NCBI RefSeq assembly: GCF_029360705.1
Contig: NZ_JARKMX010000008.1
Span: 2,348,202-2,412,201, forward strand
DNA: 64,000 bases
DNA from: Paraflavitalea pollutisoli
Lineage (GTDB): Bacteria > Bacteroidota > Bacteroidia > Chitinophagales > Chitinophagaceae
Direction of reading: 5' to 3'
Numbering within the stretch: position 1 is the first letter of the stretch; each line of letters starts with the position of its first letter. Positions 63,820 to 64,000 of the stretch are shown piece after piece. A model generated the notes under the pieces. It did not search any database and was not told where the DNA came from. It worked only from the letters and a program-made list of their open reading frames with translations. The position numbers were made by a program, and so were the translations under genes.

Positions 63820-64000
63820 GCAAGTACATTGTTCCCCACTGCAATACTACTAATATTTTTAGCATTTCGCCCATATAATTTATCCACCTTGTTTCAAATC
63901 GACGGGTAATGTGGTACTATCGTGCTAACAACAAACTGGAGGCAGCTTGTATCGGGTACCCTGCCCCCTGCATCGGCAACAGTCCCATTTTTACCACAAA
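63820..64000. other. Spacer upstream of imuA
   Basis: About 180 bp with no credible gene. It should contain the imuA promoter in the A/T-rich segment 63840-63900. The last 90 bp are GC-richer and may belong to a neighbouring leader or gene beyond the right edge. I could not recognize a riboswitch or LexA site. Confidence 0.4.

Noticed and set aside
63900-64000. Possible riboswitch-like GC-rich segment at the right edge
   Set aside because: A few bases recall cobalamin-type consensus, but the conserved core and B12 box cannot be traced on either strand and the segment is cut by the edge.

Overview
The window looks like chromosomal DNA of a Bacteroidota member, most probably Chitinophaga or a close relative (inference). 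The signs are a SusC/SusD pair, many Spase II lipoproteins, A-rich leaders without Shine-Dalgarno sites before start codons, promoters of the TTG-N21-TAnnTTTG type, and a FAAL-initiated lipopeptide synthetase with TubC-type docking domains.

Region 1 (1-26060) is a lipopeptide assembly line read leftwards: a NusG-like antiterminator, a fatty acyl-AMP ligase fused to a carrier domain, then four NRPS proteins, the last cut by the left edge. A divergent Sfp-type phosphopantetheinyl transferase probably arms the carrier domains. Pocket residues read by eye predict acyl-Ala-Thr-Asp-Asn-X-(D)Z-..., with the release module outside the window.

Region 2 (26066-30437) is a compact leftward five-gene operon: three glycosyltransferase-like proteins, a SAM methyltransferase, and a stand-alone domain of the thiopeptide/lantibiotic-dehydratase C-terminal family. 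It resembles RiPP tailoring, but no precursor gene is visible. Lipoprotein, secreted, membrane and regulator genes follow (30650-34633).

Region 3 (34711-38609) is the most unusual part. It begins with a promoter, a tiny ORF and two strong terminators. An orphan 3' half of a tRNA and a divergent tRNA-Lys(UUU) come next, then a very basic unknown protein and a YkuK/DUF458 RNase H-fold protein. After these lie two tRNA-like units in circularly permuted order (T-arm and 3' acceptor strand first, short linker, then 5' acceptor strand and D-arm). The region ends with a hairpin-rich leader and a slipin (SPFH) protein with a triple internal repeat. I suggest an RNA-damage or tRNA-mimic system; this is inference from layout and folds.

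Region 4 (38758-41889) holds small envelope proteins. Region 5 (41891-54076) is a utilization locus transcribed SusC, SusD, GH20 hexosaminidase, GntP-family permease, RidA, D-threonine aldolase/D-serine dehydratase-like enzyme and M19 dipeptidase, with a divergent DeoR regulator and a palindromic operator over the susC promoter. Region 6 (54134-58313) has a GH3 glycosidase with a PA14 domain and two tandem outer-membrane barrel paralogues. Region 7 (58323-63819) is an imuA-imuB-dnaE2 mutagenesis cassette. No CRISPR array, rRNA or insertion sequence was seen.
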